DNA from: Glandiceps talaboti
Taxonomy: Eukaryota; Hemichordata; Enteropneusta; Spengelidae
NCBI RefSeq assembly: GCF_964340395.1
Contig: NC_135553.1
Coordinates: 9,522,501-9,586,500, forward strand
DNA: 64,000 nt
Direction of reading: 5' to 3'
The notes below the pieces were generated by a model, which saw only the letters and a list, made by a program, of their open reading frames with translations, had not been told where the DNA came from and ran no database searches. A program made the position numbers and the translations under genes. Positions within the stretch are counted from its first letter, which is position 1; each line of letters begins with the position of its first letter. Shown here in pieces: positions 25,060-40,900 of the stretch.

Positions 25060-28000
25060 ATGGAGAATTTGAAGACAAACATATCAGTGGCACTTGATCG
25101 AGTAACGGAAAGCGTTCCCAATGAAAAGTGTCGTTCCACATTGCAAGCTTTTCAAGCTAAACAGGTAAGTGTTATTAAATTTGCGACATGTATTTCATAG
25201 TGATGAAAGTGTGCGAAGAAACAATTCTCACTATTGCGGTAATCGGGTATGACAGATCATGGATGTATTAATACTACCATGGACAGAGATGGTGCTTGTG
25301 TTTGCCACATAGTATGGATTATGGAATACGTGGCGTGTGTTTGAACATGGATCTACATGTATCTAGTCCTCCCAATCAAAAAGAGATCACACATCTTTTT
25401 AGTCCTGTTTGCATTTTCCCTTCCTTCCCCGAAACGCGTCCACCGCCTGCAAGCTTGTCTCTGGGTCTCTAACTAAAGCAGTGCAGGTGTAAATCGTAAT
25501 AATATCATGATATAGGGACTAGGCTGTCTGCGACTAATCTCTTTTTTAATGGGCGCCACTTTGGTTAGAGCACGTCTCTTTTTGATTGGGAACCCCACTT
25601 TTTGATTCCCAACCCCTCAGCGATGAAGGATAGCACTAAACTAATAGTAATGGGGTTGGGAGTATCATTCTCCCTGATATTATGGTGATGAGAAAATTTA
25701 AGTCCATTCAAAACTGAATGCCATTCGTAGATTTTCAGTATTCTAAATTTGAATGCATGTCATAAAGTGTAGACTTGTGAGTGTGACAGCATATAGCATT
25801 AGCAGGACTCCATGCTATGGCAGCTGTTTTATTATGTTTTTCAGAAAATAGGCTTCCCATACCTTAATTTATGTCGTTTTCATTTCAGATATGGACTCCC
25901 CAAGACAGACATTTGATATTAGAAACCTTATCCAAGTATTTGGTATCACCGAATTGTACCATCCCAATTGGTAGAGCATTTAAGTCATTGATTACAGATT
26001 TGCTGGAGCGAGAATTAAGTAGACATGATGGAAAGTTGAGTCTGAATTCACACGAAAAACTATGTATTGCAATGGCAAAGTTGACATTTGTAGCACCAGA
26101 TGTACTCGGGTAAGTGATTCTGTGTTACTATTTGCCATCATGATTTTTAAAATGAAGTGACAGATAATGGCTGTGGCAGGATAAGGTCACTGAAACAGTT
26201 TTCTAGAGACGTTTCTTGAGATGTTCTCCTTCAGGCCCAAATTTTTAACAGACTGACCTTGTCATTTCATATTCACACAGACCTATATGGCAGTGTCCCT
26301 TTCATAATTCATAAACATACAGTTCTTTGCAGCCCTTTTACATGCAGAGGATTGAGTTCTTCACATGGCCATTGGCCTAGCAGGTCCCCATTTATACAAC
26401 TGGGTTTACTAGGGCACAGTGGAGATTCGAATCTTAACAAAGGATTTTAGTCATTCAGAAACAAATGACAAAGTTTAAATTGGTAACTTACAGATTCCAA
26501 GATGGCTACTTTAACAGTAGTTACTCAATGTTTTTATAGATTTCTATAATTGTGTTATCTTTGGATTATACTTGCAGATTTTCAATGAAATATTTTCAGA
26601 CTGCTCCTCCATTCTTCCAAAGATTATCAGACAGAATAAACACAGAACAACAACCACCAAAGAAAAAGGTCTGTTTTATGCATACTTAGAAAGTAAAGTG
26701 AATGAAAAATTTTGGTGTAATTTGTAATAACCTGTCAGCATTGTGTGTACACAGGCCTGCACTTACACAAGGATGTTTATAAACTAGACTATACACGTGC
26801 TTGTGTATGTGCATGTGTGTGCTAGAATACATGACAGTTTGGGACTTACTATGTGTGTGTGTACATTGCATGTATGTCCTAGCACATAATATGTAGGGTA
26901 CATATGTCCATCATTACCAGTCTTTTTTCTAAGGGCAGTAAGTAGGCAAAATGTACCAGGGTTCCCAAACAAAAGTATGGTAAATTGTCCATGAAACTAT
27001 GCAGTTTTTACCCCTTTCCCCCTTCTGTGAATACTGGCGGTCCCCAAATTTAGCAGAAACACTGATCACTGTGGTAGACAAAAATACTTCATGGTGGTGA
27101 CACAATTAATAGACCTCACCACCCTTCAGACTTGTATTACTTTCATGAGACAATGAAAGAAGGAACAAAAAAAGGAAGTATATTTTGGAGGGAGATAATA
27201 GAAAAGTTTTGACAGCCTTTTGATTTAGATACCAACATTTGCAAATTTGTAGAACTTACTACTGGTTCACTCATGTATCATTTGGTTTGTACACACCAGA
27301 GGCAGTGATAGTCAAAATGTTGGAAAAATCTATGAAATTCGTTGTATCGCAGTGAAGGTATACTGTAACCATTGTTTTATATGTTCTTTACAGAGCAAGA
27401 AGAGTTACAAAGAGTGTGCATCAGATTTGGACCTTGCTGTCACAGCCTTTAGATTTCTTTTCATTGCACCTGATAAATTCAGAGATATCTGGGACTGGAG
27501 CCCATTTATGCAGCTACTACAAAATGAAGACTCCAAGACAAGATGGTAACACTGACAATTCATTTATTTAGTAGTTACTCGGTCTAAAATGAGTAATCAG
27601 TTATCTTTTGTGAGAGTTACACTTTTTGAATTTTTTGTCAAAATCATCAGTGAATACCTGGTAGATATGAATAACTGGCCATTCTTCCATACTAAAAGTG
27701 AATTGTTTTGTATTCTTCAATTCGCGTTGCCTGTGCTGTAGAGTTTGTACATCTTGGTAATATTGAATCTTTTAATAGTCTCTTTAAAATTTGCCAGGTT
27801 TGCTGCTCAAAGTATGGCTATTGTATTAAGAATGACGGAGCTACAGAAAACAGAGTTTTGTAGAAAATTATTTACAGAAGAAGAAATGAAAAGTTTCTCA
27901 CTAAGGTAAGTCACGACTCACCTTGTACAACGTTTTCTGTATGGAATAGCTAGATTGATAGATTGTAGTCCAGTTTTTCTTCAAAAACTACATTCAGGAA

Positions 28001-28390
28001 CAGGCAGATACTATATATCTAATGACAGTATTTTTTGTCAAAGGTGAGTAGGTAAAATAGACTGTAGTTCCCTGATTCAACATCACAGCTTGCAACAGGC
28101 AAGTGTATAGTTTCATCAGTAAACTGCAGGCACATTGCCAGGTCAACTTTCTTGACCTCTAACAGTAGAAATTTGATTGTCGTAATTATTTTGTTTCTCT
28201 TTATAGGTGCGATGAAATAGCAGACAGGAACCTAGAGAATGCATTATTGTTGACAAATCCTACAAAACAAATTGAAACTGTAGGTCAGGAAATGTTAACG
28301 CATACTCAGGGCAGTATTGTTAGCAGTGATCTGTGTGATGCAGTGACAGCAGTGTGTGGTATAGTGTTACCAAAGAGACAGCCTATAGAG
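25060..28390 (+). CDS. MDN1: MDN1 exons 1-6: N-terminal domain
   Basis: Exons 25060-25164, 25889-26109, 26578-26668, 27394-27545, 27798-27905, 28207-28390 (residues 1-287). Landmarks: KQIWTPQDRHLILETL across the first intron, HEKLCIAMAKLTFVAPDVLG, WDWSPFMQLL, NALLLTNPTKQ and AVCGIVLPKRQPIE, matching the order in vertebrate midasin. This helical domain precedes AAA1 and has no catalytic motif. The first intron (724 bases) separates the 35-residue starter exon. Confidence 0.95.
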
Positions 28391-31300
28391 GTATGTGCTG
28401 AATCTGCTGATGACTTTCAACGAAAAACATTTGAATAAAAGTTTTTTCTGTACATTTTGGTATATTTTTTAGTAAAACCAAATAAATAACTGTTTGTACT
28501 CATTCAGTTAATGTTATGTCTTTATCATGATATACTGGTAGTTTCATCAAAAGGGTGCCATGTTGTTTGCATAATATAGTAATGTCAGTGACATTTGATT
28601 GCAGGGTAATTCTATCACAGGGGATAATTTGAAGTGATTATTTTCTGGTTCTTTGTTGTCTTTGGAGGAGGCATGTGTAACTTGTACCCATCAACTTGAG
28701 AATCTTCACAGTCCAGCATTAGCCAATATGATCGATAGTCAGGCTGCACCCCTCCCATATCAGCCATCTAGAAATTTTTGTTCTTGAGTAGCCAACTGTG
28801 GCCATTACTGGTAGTCGGGCCCCCAGCACCCCTTCCCCCATATCAGGCTAAAATCATGACTCTCTGAGTCTTTGTTTTTCTAGGAGGAATCTGGTTTGCA
28901 ACTTGTACCAGTGCCGTCAACTTTGAGAAATCTTCACAGTCTAGCATTAGCTATTGCTAACAGTCAGCCAGTTCTACTAGAAGGTCCCGTAGGTTGTGGC
29001 AAAACTACACTGGTTGAGTACATTGCAGCTATTACAGGCAGAACTAAGACACCACACCTAATGAAAGTACAACTTGGTGATCAAACAGATAGCAAGGTAA
29101 AACACTCCTCATTACAAAATAAGGCAGAAACCCAGATAATGAATGTGTATTTGCGAATATATTATTTCACACCAGTGTTTGTGCTAAGGTTTGGATTCCA
29201 CTAGAAGGGGGAACTTCATAGAAGTATATTTTGAGAGATGTCAATGGTCATACTGTTTTGAATCTCTATGAAGGAAGTAATATATGCTTTCTAAAGATAA
29301 AAGCTTATGTAGGCATCGTATTCTACAAAGTATTTCAGAACCTGCCATTTGAACAATGTAACTAAATGTAAATCTTGGGTCATCTCGAGATCACAATCAT
29401 GCAATGGCTTTGTGTGAGTTATACTTGATTTCTTGTATTTGTGACTGTTATATTTGTAGGCTTTACTTGGAACATACAGATGTACTGATGTACCAGGAGA
29501 GTTTGTATGGCAACCAGGAGCTCTCACTCAGGTAAGTACTCAGTTTTGTTCTTGAGTAAATGTAAAGTTACATAGTTATAACCATTGCATTGTAAGGCAA
29601 CTTACTTTTGGTATAAGGCTCTCTTGATCAATGTCTGCAAACAAGAAGTATATCACTGATTTGTTTAAAGTTCTTTAGAGTTTGGATACAGAGATCATAT
29701 CTTTTTAAAAGACTATGTCAGATTTAGATTACAATTTTGGTAAAAACACAACTTTCTGGTAGTCAGAGCTACAGTAAACTCTTTTAACAAAAGAATTATC
29801 CTATGTAATCTTGTTTGCTTCACCACAAATAATCCAGCTAATAACCAAAGTGCACCTCACTGGCACTCACTCATCAGGGTCCTTTTATCATGTTATCGAC
29901 TGGAGTGTTTTGTATACAATCTGTATTTAACAGTGTCTGTGAATTCTGTGATGATTGACTGGTGTATCATTTTGCAGGCAGTAACTCAAGGACATTGGAT
30001 ATTACTTGAAGACATAGACTATGCACCAATGGATGTTGTGTCAGTTCTTGTACCACTTCTAGAATCTAATATGTTGTCTATTCCTGGACATGGAGACACT
30101 GTCAGAGCTGCACCAGGATTTCAACTTTTTGCATCTCAGAGGTATGTCTCATATTCCTGCAGTTGTTGCTAAGCTTACAGAAGTCAGTCCATAGCAACAA
30201 CATGTACGTGTTGCTAAACTTAGCAATCAGACACTGCAGTCTGTAGCAGTGACCTGTACAAGTTGGAGATAAACTTAGAAGTCAGACATTACAAGCCATA
30301 CCAGCGTTGTTGCTAAACTTACAAAAAAATTGAATTGTACACTACTCATACATACATACATACATACATACATACATACATACATACATACATACATACA
30401 TACATACATACATACATACATACATACATACATACATACATACATACATACATACATACATACATACATACATACATAAATACATGCATGCATGCATACA
30501 TGCATACATACATACATACATACATACATACATACATACATACATACATACATACATACATACATACATACAGACACACACACATACATACATACATACA
30601 TACATACATACATACATACAGACACACACACACACATACATACATACATACATACATACATACATACATACATACATACATACATACATACATACATACA
30701 TACATACATACATACATACATACATACATACATGTAATGATAGACAACTGTTTCTGTCACAAATATGTAGTGTTGTGAAATTTTGATTTTTACATGTTGA
30801 ACACTTGTAACCAATTCCCATCATAAATATTTTGGAAACTGCCATCAGCAAACAAACAACATGAAAGTCTCAGACAACATATTTCAATGCTCACGTCTGT
30901 CATTTTGAGTTTTGTCCCTGATTAATGCTCATGGAACATGAAACTTTTTTAGTGTATGTTTGATATTTTTTTACTGTTTGACTTATTTTGCAGGCTACTT
31001 ACAGGTACAGGTGGATTATTTAAACAACATAATTCTAACTCTGTTCTGTTAGAGAGAATGTGGACCAAGATAAGTGTAGAACCCTTATCAAGGGATGAAC
31101 TACATCAGGTTAGTAATAAAGACCATGCAGTCTAGTTTGCTTCTGTGGCGGCCATATTTGATTGTATCCCGTATTAGAAGTAATGAGTTGTTTAAACTGT
31201 TCCTGAAATGAAAGTTAAGACCGACATTTCAAGCAAATTTTCACAAGGTTGTATTAACATTTGGAATTGATGAACCAAACCTAGAACTTAATAGAAAGTG

Positions 31301-34300
31301 TGCAGAGTTAATCAAACACACCATGTGCACATCCTGCAAACTCACACACTAGCAAAGATAGATAACTTGATGGTATCCCACTGTTATAACATTCCATTGT
31401 TCAATACTGAGGTGAAATAAGGAATTGAAACAAAAAAAAATTGAAAAAAATTGGACAAAATCTACTTATATATACTGCTGGAGTTAAATGGTGTATTTAT
31501 TTACCTAAACATTGGGTCAGTTCCTTTATTTTGTACTTTGAATGTAGTAAATGTTATTATGTTATTTTAATGTTTTCCAGGTTATCCTTACTGTGTATCC
31601 AGCTCTTGCTACTGTACTTGATAAATTGTTAGATATTTATTGTATGTTGTCTGCTGGCAGACATGATGTGAATACCGAGGAAGGTCAGGGTCAAGGTCAA
31701 GAAGATTTGGTAAATGTTAACTTTCATCACCATGAAGGCAGACTGGTATCAACAAGGTGAGTTAGCAGTGTGAATAGTGAAAAAGGAAAATATCGAGGAT
31801 TTTAACCTATGTTGGGATTCTGATAGAGAAACTTTAGTCCATGTATCAAGTTAAAATGACTGTAATGGTTCTGAAAATTGTGTTTAATAAATTTCACACA
31901 ACTGCAAATGTGAAGGCATTACCAAAAGCTTTGAACGTGAACATCTAGCTAGCGTTGTTCACTTGTGCACATTAGATGGTGAAGTACGGTAGATTGGAAC
32001 TGAATATGACATGGTTGACTTGGCCTGCAGTGATATTCAAATATACAGTCTTCAGCTGGTTCTCAAAGACTACTTTTTACGGATTAATAGACTGGTACAG
32101 TGTGCACATGTATTAGAAGACATTTTAGTCACTACTCATTTTTGCGTTTTTGGTTTTCAGCAGAATAAGTGAAAATAATTCTTTAGCAAAATTTTCCAGG
32201 TTTACAGTATATATTTATCAATTACCAAAAAAAAACCCCAGAAAGTGGAGTTTTTTCTGGGCAAAACAGTGGCAAAGAATAGAAATATCAATAGTCTAAA
32301 TTTTTACTGACATTGTTGAAGAAGTCTTTTGTACCGAGAATATAACTATCTCCACAAACCTCTCTAGTGATTTATGTGAAAAAGTAGATGTACAATTTTT
32401 TGTAAGAATCAAAAAACGGGTCCATAATTGATGTGATTTCTGTGTTGTTTGCAGAGATCTGATGAAATGGTGTGCTAGGATAGTAACAGACTTTGATGTG
32501 TCTCTATCTTCTACAGCCAACATGGTCTTCCAAGAGGTAAAAACCATTCTGAATCTTTACAGCCCTATAGTATCTATAACCAATACGTTTATCACATTTT
32601 TTTTCATATTTATTTTACTTATGTATGTTGTTGTATTTGTTGAGGTATGTATGATGCCACATGACCAGTCCCTATCAACACCCCACAAATTTGTAATCAA
32701 GTCTGTGCCCCATTCTTTACATATGGACTCTCAAGTTGAGTGGTCATCAGATACACATATTTTGGTGATGTGTTTGTTTGTTTGTTTGTTGGACAAGCAC
32801 AATGTGTTGTCATGATCACTGCGTAAGCTTTTACCTATCCCAAGATCCATTGCCACCTTGTCTTTCTCCATATGTAGTTCATACATGCAACAGTCTAAAA
32901 GTTCTCCTGTATGTATTGTCACATACACACATTTTGTTGATGTATTTCTTGTATGTTGACACACACAGTGTTGCGTGTGAAGATCATGATGTAAGCTCTT
33001 ATGTATCCAAGTTTGGACCACTTCCTTGTCTTTCTCCATGTGTAGTTCATACATGCAACAGTCAAAAAGTTCCCCAGTATGTATTGTCAGCTACACAAGT
33101 TTGGTGATGTTGACCACCACAATTTGTAAATTCTTATCCATTGAGCAAGTTCCGACCACCTACTTTATACTTACCTTCATATGTAGTTCAAACATGTAAC
33201 ATTCAAAAAGTTCACCTGTAGGTGTTATTTCATTAATTTACAATTTTTGACAATTTTTGTTTCTTTTAGGCTTTAGATTGTTTCTGTGCTGTGTTATCAA
33301 AGCCAAGCACAAGACTTGCCGTAGCTGAAGCAATTGGATCCAGAATCAATGTCAGCAAAGAAAAGGCTGCATTCCTGTGTGAAAAGTACAAACCCAACAT
33401 TGATATCTCTACAGCAACCATGCAGGCTGGTAGGGCAGTCTTGAAGAGGAAAGAAAAAGACATAGTTGGCCTTGAAAGGTGAAAGTAATTCATGTTTTGG
33501 GTTAACTTTTTGAAAACAGACACAGTTACTATCACTGTGTAGGTTTGGATACGACTATTTCTTCGACAAAAGACATTGTTGACCTTGAAAGATGAAAGTG
33601 AATTGTCTTTTGGTAGACTTTTTGTAAGCATGTACAGTTACTGTCATGGTGAAGGTTTGACCATTTCTTCCACAGAACTGCATCTCTAAAAGTCTAAGCA
33701 ACAGTTTGTTAGCTTTAGTATCTAACATTGGCTAAATAACGGTTACCAGTAATTCTGTTTGGTGTCTGAATGACAGTGCTAAAAAAGATGGACATTTCTA
33801 ATATGCAACCTGCTCTTGGAAAAATTAACTGAAAACATAAAATTTGAACATCTGAGCTCTTATAGGCCTAGTAATATCTTGTCTCGAAGATAGTAACAGA
33901 ACACAAATTGCTTTAGAAATGTATTCATAGTACCATCAATCAGTTAGATAGACAATTTTGGCCTAAAAATTAGCCATAAAGTGAAATCATAAAGATGAAA
34001 GAGAAGCTACACTGCTTTCACAACCCTTTTTGGCATAACCTGTAAATATGATTCCCATTCTGAATATCATAAAATATTTTCACTTCTAGGACAACGACTT
34101 CAACCTTTGCCCATACAAGGCACGCTACAGCACTGATGGAACGTGTTGCTGTGTGTGTTGCCAATAATGAACCTGTGTTACTTGTTGGAGAGACTGGGAC
34201 AGGAAAGACATCAGCAGTTCAATATCTAGCAGAGGCCACAGGTCATAGGTTAAAGGTCATCAACATGAATCAACAAAGTGACAGTACTGATCTTCTTGGA

Positions 34301-37300
34301 GGGTAAGTTGAATGCTGGGATGTAGTTTACTTGATTAGAATGTAAGCTGTACAAGAAAAGTTGTTTGTTTTCAATTTTAATTGGCTGTATTCGTAAGGGC
34401 CAACAACTGTGCAAAGCTGTTGGTCCAGCTGAGAATCACAGCCAAGAATTAGCGTTGACCAATTTTGCATACGAACTAAAATCCTGCATATTGATACCCA
34501 TAAGTGGTTGCTTTCATCATAAGTGGCCATATTTGATTTCTACTTGGTTGCTTTTGGACTAGTAAACAAGATGGCTGCATGCATTGGTGCATAGTATAAG
34601 TATACATCCTACATCTGCATAAATGAACCCATAAAGTGATATTTTAGTCCTTCTCAACAGTCATGCATGTTTTAGATTAAAAATTCACATGAGTATGTTT
34701 TTATTTGTCAACAGCAGTGCCGAATCCAATATGGCTACTACTGATTGCACTGCATAGGAGCTTGATATGTGATATATATATACATGTTTTTTTGTTTGTA
34801 CAGGTTCAAACCAGTGGATGTAAGGCAGATAGTTGCCCCATTCAGAGAAGATTTTGAAGCCATTTTCTGTCAGACCTTTTCCAGAAAACAAAATAGCAAA
34901 TTCTTAGGACATATCCAGGACTGCTTTGCCAGGAAAAAATGGGAAGAGTTATTCAAATTGATGACTCATGTTGTAGAAAAGGTTGGAAAGAAGTGTGAAC
35001 AAACACCAGTCGGTAGGTGCTCCTGAACTGTTCTATTTTCATTCTGACAGAAGATATCCACTACAGCCCAATTTTGTTTTTGATTAGTTTTTGCTCCATC
35101 TTCATACATTTTACATTCGAGTGCAAACTTAGGTGTGCTCTTTTGGTTATTTTTGAGTAATAACAAAAAGAAGTATATCATGTTAATTTATTTCTACTTC
35201 ATAAACCCCCTAGCTTCAGAAGAATTATCAACACAGTCTAAATGGCAGATGATTGGTCAAAGACTTCAACAGTTGAAGACTCAAGTCAAACATGCACAGA
35301 GTGCTCTTGCTTTTTCCTTTATTGAGGTGAGTAATACAGTGTGTATGAATCACTTTGAAATGTGTACAAAGGTGTGCTGAAAGATGGCAAAAATGCTCTC
35401 AAAAATGGTAGAATTTTCAAAGATACTCAAGACTAGAAATTGATAATATTGAGAGTGTATGGTAGTAAGCTTAGTGTACAAGTATTAAAAATTATAATTG
35501 ACAAAATACCTGTTATTGTACTAAGTACAAAATTGTACTGTATTGTTATTGTTACTGTCCCTCACCAACATGTTGTATAAGATTGGAAATTAAATTCAAC
35601 TGATTTCCCACGCTACTCCACCACTGTTACCAGGGTTTTCAAACCTTAACAAACTTCACCAGCAGTGGTAACTTGAAATACAACTAGGTACATTAAGGCA
35701 CGAAATTGAACATTGTCCTGATAAAACTTATAGTGGCCGTGAGAGCTAATAATACTGCTGATTGCTGGAGTTGTAATTGGAAATTTTCTCATCATTTAGA
35801 TTTTGTTAAATCAAGTTTTATTTTTTTGCCTCGTCATCAGGGAACTCTTGTAAAAGCATTGAAGCATGGTGATTGGGTACTACTAGATGAAATTAACCTT
35901 GCTACGGCTGAAACTTTAGAATGTCTTAGTGGACTTCTAGAGAGTAAATCAGGATCTGTTGTCTTATTAGAAAGAGGGTAAGTTGAAATAGTCAAAAAAA
36001 AAAGAAGCCCAGAGCCATCTTTCTCGATATTATGGGAATAGTCAAAAGAATTTCAGATCTGTCTTTCTCAATATTATGGGAATATTTCAACTTGAGTGCA
36101 TAAATGTACACACAAGCATAATTCCTGTGCCTTTTCACCAAATCATTGCAACGTAATCAACCAATGAAAAATCTTTTTCCTATTTCATTACCTTGACACA
36201 TTTATAAGGTAAATCTTGGCAATCTAAAACATTAAAATTGGTGATGAAATGTTAATGATGAGCAGTTTGCTAGCTGAGGGTTACAAATTATGATAAAAAT
36301 TAATGTACATATGTTGAAAGTCTGTAGAATTGTTCATTGTCAAATACTAATATAACGGTCAAGCACCCCCCCCCCCCCCCATATGATTTATAGTAATATT
36401 ATACTTTTATTACAGAGACACAGAACCAGTCATAAGAGATGAAAATTTCAGACTTTTTGCTTGTATGAATCCTGCAACAGATGTCGGCAAGAAAGATCTA
36501 CCTCCAGGAATCAGAAACAGGTATGGCATAGTACAGATGATTGTACACCCTCATGGACCTTATACAGTATAACTGAAATTTTGGAGAGTATGTAAAAAAA
36601 AATTGAAAAGAGAAAAAAAATCACTTCTCATTGAATGGTTGATAATAGAAATTTTTTATAGAGAAAAGGATGGAATATTGGAGAGAGGGGGTTTTTGCAG
36701 CCTACTGAACCTAAAATACATACTGCAGGCAGGCAAATGGTATTTGACTTTGCTGTAATGGTATCAGTAAAATTAAAATTATGGTCCTGGTAAATTTGTC
36801 ACGTAATTTGTACAGGAACTGTAACAATAACTGTAGTGTAATGCTGCTGTTTTTGTACGTTGATTTCTTTTGTTTTTTGTTGACAGGTTTACAGAGTTTT
36901 TTGTTGATGAATTAGAAGAAGTGGCTGATTTGAAAGTTCTTGTTAACAGTTATTTGAAGGGGTTGTCATTGACAACAGCACAGGTAGATGGTATTGTAAG
37001 GTATGTGTACTTGTCAGTTTTCTTGAGATTGCTATAACTAACCATTGCTTGGTGGGCACTCCAGGTTTTCTGTTGAGGACAGTATATGTAGTACTAGTAA
37101 AAACCAATTTATAAATAAATCCAAAAGTGTTTGAAGTCATGTGATGAATCTTTAAATGAACTGCAGGTGTAAGAATGTATTTCAAAATTCCTGCTAATGT
37201 GAAAAATATGTCTGAGATGTAAGAATAGTAACTGTAGGATGATTTTCTGTCACCAGCCATACATATGAATACAATATACAATTTTATTCATTGATACAAA

Positions 37301-37902
37301 ATCTCAAATGTCATGTGTTTACAAACACAGAAAGCATACAGTATTGTCATAAGATGAATTCAAATAGATAGCACTGATAACAAAATGTCTGAACCAAGAT
37401 AAACAGTTGTATTTTGGTACAAATGAACATTTCTTCTCGGCGGCAAAATTTGTTTTGATTCTCTTTGAGTAGAAATGTTCATTTGTTACTATAAGATTGA
37501 GAGTTCATGAACATTCATTCTTGCAAAGTGGATTTTTAGTCAGTACATTTTGTCAGTCATATCTCATGTCCAGACTAGAGTAGAAATGTCAACTTTTTGT
37601 CCCCTCCCCTCCCCCTGATTTTATATTATATTATAAAATAAAGATATAACAAATATGATTTTAGTACAGTTTATTAGTGATATCTCATGACCTAGTGTAT
37701 TATAATCATGACTAGAAATGTCAACTTTCTTGCCCCTTTTTTTCTAGATTTTATTTGACTGTAAAACGTGAAGCGATAAAGAAATTAACTGATGGAACAG
37801 GTCACCGACCCCACTACAGGTGAGACTTTGTTACTTTGTGTCAGTATCAGTCAATTAATCCATGAGTCAGTCAGTCAGTTAACCAATCAGTCAGTCTATC
37901 TG

Positions 37903-37959
<57 letters not shown>

Positions 37960-40900
37960 CAGTCAGTCAGTCAGTCAGTCAGTCAGTCAGTCTGTTAGTC
38001 AGTTGATCCGTCAGTCAGTCCGTCAGTTAGTTGATACGTCAGTCAGTCCGTCAGTGAATCAATCGAACTCTGAATTTACCAATGTGAGTTGATAAACGTA
38101 TTGGTAGAGTAAGATACAAGATATACATCAACCAGTGGATGTGTTAGTGACTGCATGACACAACAGGATTTGTCACTTAAAAAGCCAAGTGTAAATTGTT
38201 GTACTTTCATTAGTAATTTCTTGCTGTAAAAACATTGCATTCTTTGCTTTCAGTTTACGTACATTGTGTAGAGCATTGAGACAAGCTGCTATCAATCCTT
38301 ATGGCAATATACCAAGGTGTTTGTATGAGGTAAGCCCATTATTTCATAACATTTTTTCAGGTGAAATGTTCTGTTGATAACTGCTATTCTTATTTTTTGA
38401 TTTCTTCCTATTTGTTCTTGTACTTGATGATCACTTGGTGAACAAACCCAATCAGCTCACAAATTTAGTTTGTTGACAAGCAAGTGATAGTACACAGCTC
38501 TGTAATAATTGCTGATGATGCTCTTTTAACATGACGAAAGCTTGTCAGATTTTTTGGAAACCCTTTGAGTTCAGTTTTTATCGAGACAGGCCAATTTTCA
38601 TTTGTGTTTTTAATGATTGTATACACACATACATAGTACCACAGTAAAGAAACGTTGTTTACTGTTCATTTTAAATGTATCCTGATATAATAAATATATA
38701 AATATAGCCTGATTAGTATTTCTACATTTTTTCGCAGAGTTTCTGCCTCAGCTTCCTTACACAGCTGGACAGAGCTTCCCACCCAGTCGTTGAACAACTC
38801 ATCTGTCACCATATACTTGGTAGAAGTAACATCAAAAGTGTTCTAAAACAACCTTTGCCACCACCCACAGGTGGACATTTTACTAAAATGGAAGGCTATT
38901 GGGTATCCATGGGTGAAAATGAACCAATCCTGCCAAGAGATTACATTCTGACCAAGTCTGTCAGGGCAAACCTAAGAGATCTGTCTAGAATTGTCTCTGC
39001 TGGGTACGGTTTTATCTAAGTTTTGTTTAGTCGAGATCTGTCGAAGGAATTTGCTTGTGGTCGTACTTGTTAGTTGTTATTTTGTACATAAAGAGAAGAA
39101 GTGCATCTACTTGTGTTCAGTCAGATCACTTGTTTTCTTGTATCATACCAGGGAAGCATATCTTTAAAACCAAACTAAATTCTATAAAAAAAATATTCAA
39201 TGCTGGAAGTTTTTGAGCAAACCACTAATAATGAACCTGCGAAATATTTTGATCATTTGAATTATGAAATCTGAAAAAGACAAGAGAACAGTCATCATGT
39301 AGAATATTAAAATTTAAGCCCTATTTGTACAAATGGTGTGAATGTTACAAAGCAAGATAGAATGGTCTAGGGGAGGGGTGGGAAAATGAAACAATGAAAA
39401 GGAAAAGAAATTGGTACTGGTAGTAACAAATGAAGGCAAGCAGGAGCTTAAGTTAATATGACTTCACAAATTCTTTGAAAATCATTTTAAAATAAATATC
39501 CCAAATAGGAAACTACATGTATATTCACTAATCTACTCATTTTCACATACAGAAGGTATCCAGTACTCCTACAAGGAGAGACGTCAGTTGGTAAAACCAG
39601 TCTTGTAAACTGGTTGGCTAGAGCTACAGGTAATCATTGTGTACGTGTCAACAACCATGAACACACCGATTTACAGGAATATGTTGGATTCTATGCTGCT
39701 GACGAGACTGGCAAGTTAGTCTTCAAAGAAGGTAAACATATTGTTAGCTCCTTTAAACTTTTCTTAAATAGTAAAACAAGAGTGTCAAAACATGCCTTAT
39801 AAGGCATTAAAAATTGTCTTGGCATTGCCAGCACGGTTGATGTAAGTGATGGTTTCTATGGACTTGCCAGGTATTGTTGTTGATGTTATGTGGAAAGGCT
39901 ATTGGATAATATCTTTGTTTCTTTTTCAAACTTACCAGGTGTTCTTGTTGATGCTATGCGGAAAGGCTATTGGATAATTCTTGACGAATTAAATTTGGCT
40001 CCCTCAGATGTACTGGAGGCTCTTAATAGGGTAGGTATGATAAAAGAAGTCAAACTCAAAGTGAATAGTGTACTGCATAGTTGACAAAGCAAGTCAAAGA
40101 AAAAAAATGTTTCTCTTTTGGGAATTAACAATAAGCAGGCAAAGCTTAGAGTTTAGAATATCATTGTTTGTGTGTTGAGGTCTGAATTAATGTTAGTGTA
40201 TGTGACAAGATTACTTTATTTATATATTTACAGCTTCTTGATGACAACCGAGAACTGTTCATACCAGAGACACAGGAAACGGTGAAAGCACATGCCAGGT
40301 TTATGTTATTTGCTACTCAAAATCCACCTGGTCTGTATGGTGGCAGAAAGGTAGGTGGTTGACCTTTTGTTGACTGTGAAGGTGTTATTACGTACCACCA
40401 TTTTAACCTGTCCCCCCTCCCTCAGGTACAGCGCAAGGCTGGAATCCCAGTGCCTGTCGATAATACAATGTATGTTATTTCTCTGACATGTAATAGTATA
40501 TTTCATTCAAACCTGGCACAAATGTGAAATGTTATAGGGGTTATATGCACAGCATTTTGTCTCACAACAACATCGAATATGTCCAAGTGGCAGCCATATT
40601 TGTCATATAGAGTCACTATTTACTCCATTGCTCAAAAGTGTTATACATAAAGACACCATTTAGAATTGTGAACATAATGTATGTATTTGCTGCTATAATG
40701 AGAAGGAAAGTGTCACAATCATTCCATTTCCAAATAGATAATGCATATGTGTTGTTTGATATTTTCTAGGTGTTATCCAGAGCATTCAGGAATCGGTTTG
40801 TGGAACTTCACTTTGATGAGATTCCAAGTCTAGAGTTGGAAACCATTTTACATCAGAGGTGTTCAATACCACTGTCCTATTGTAAGAGAATGGTAGCTGT

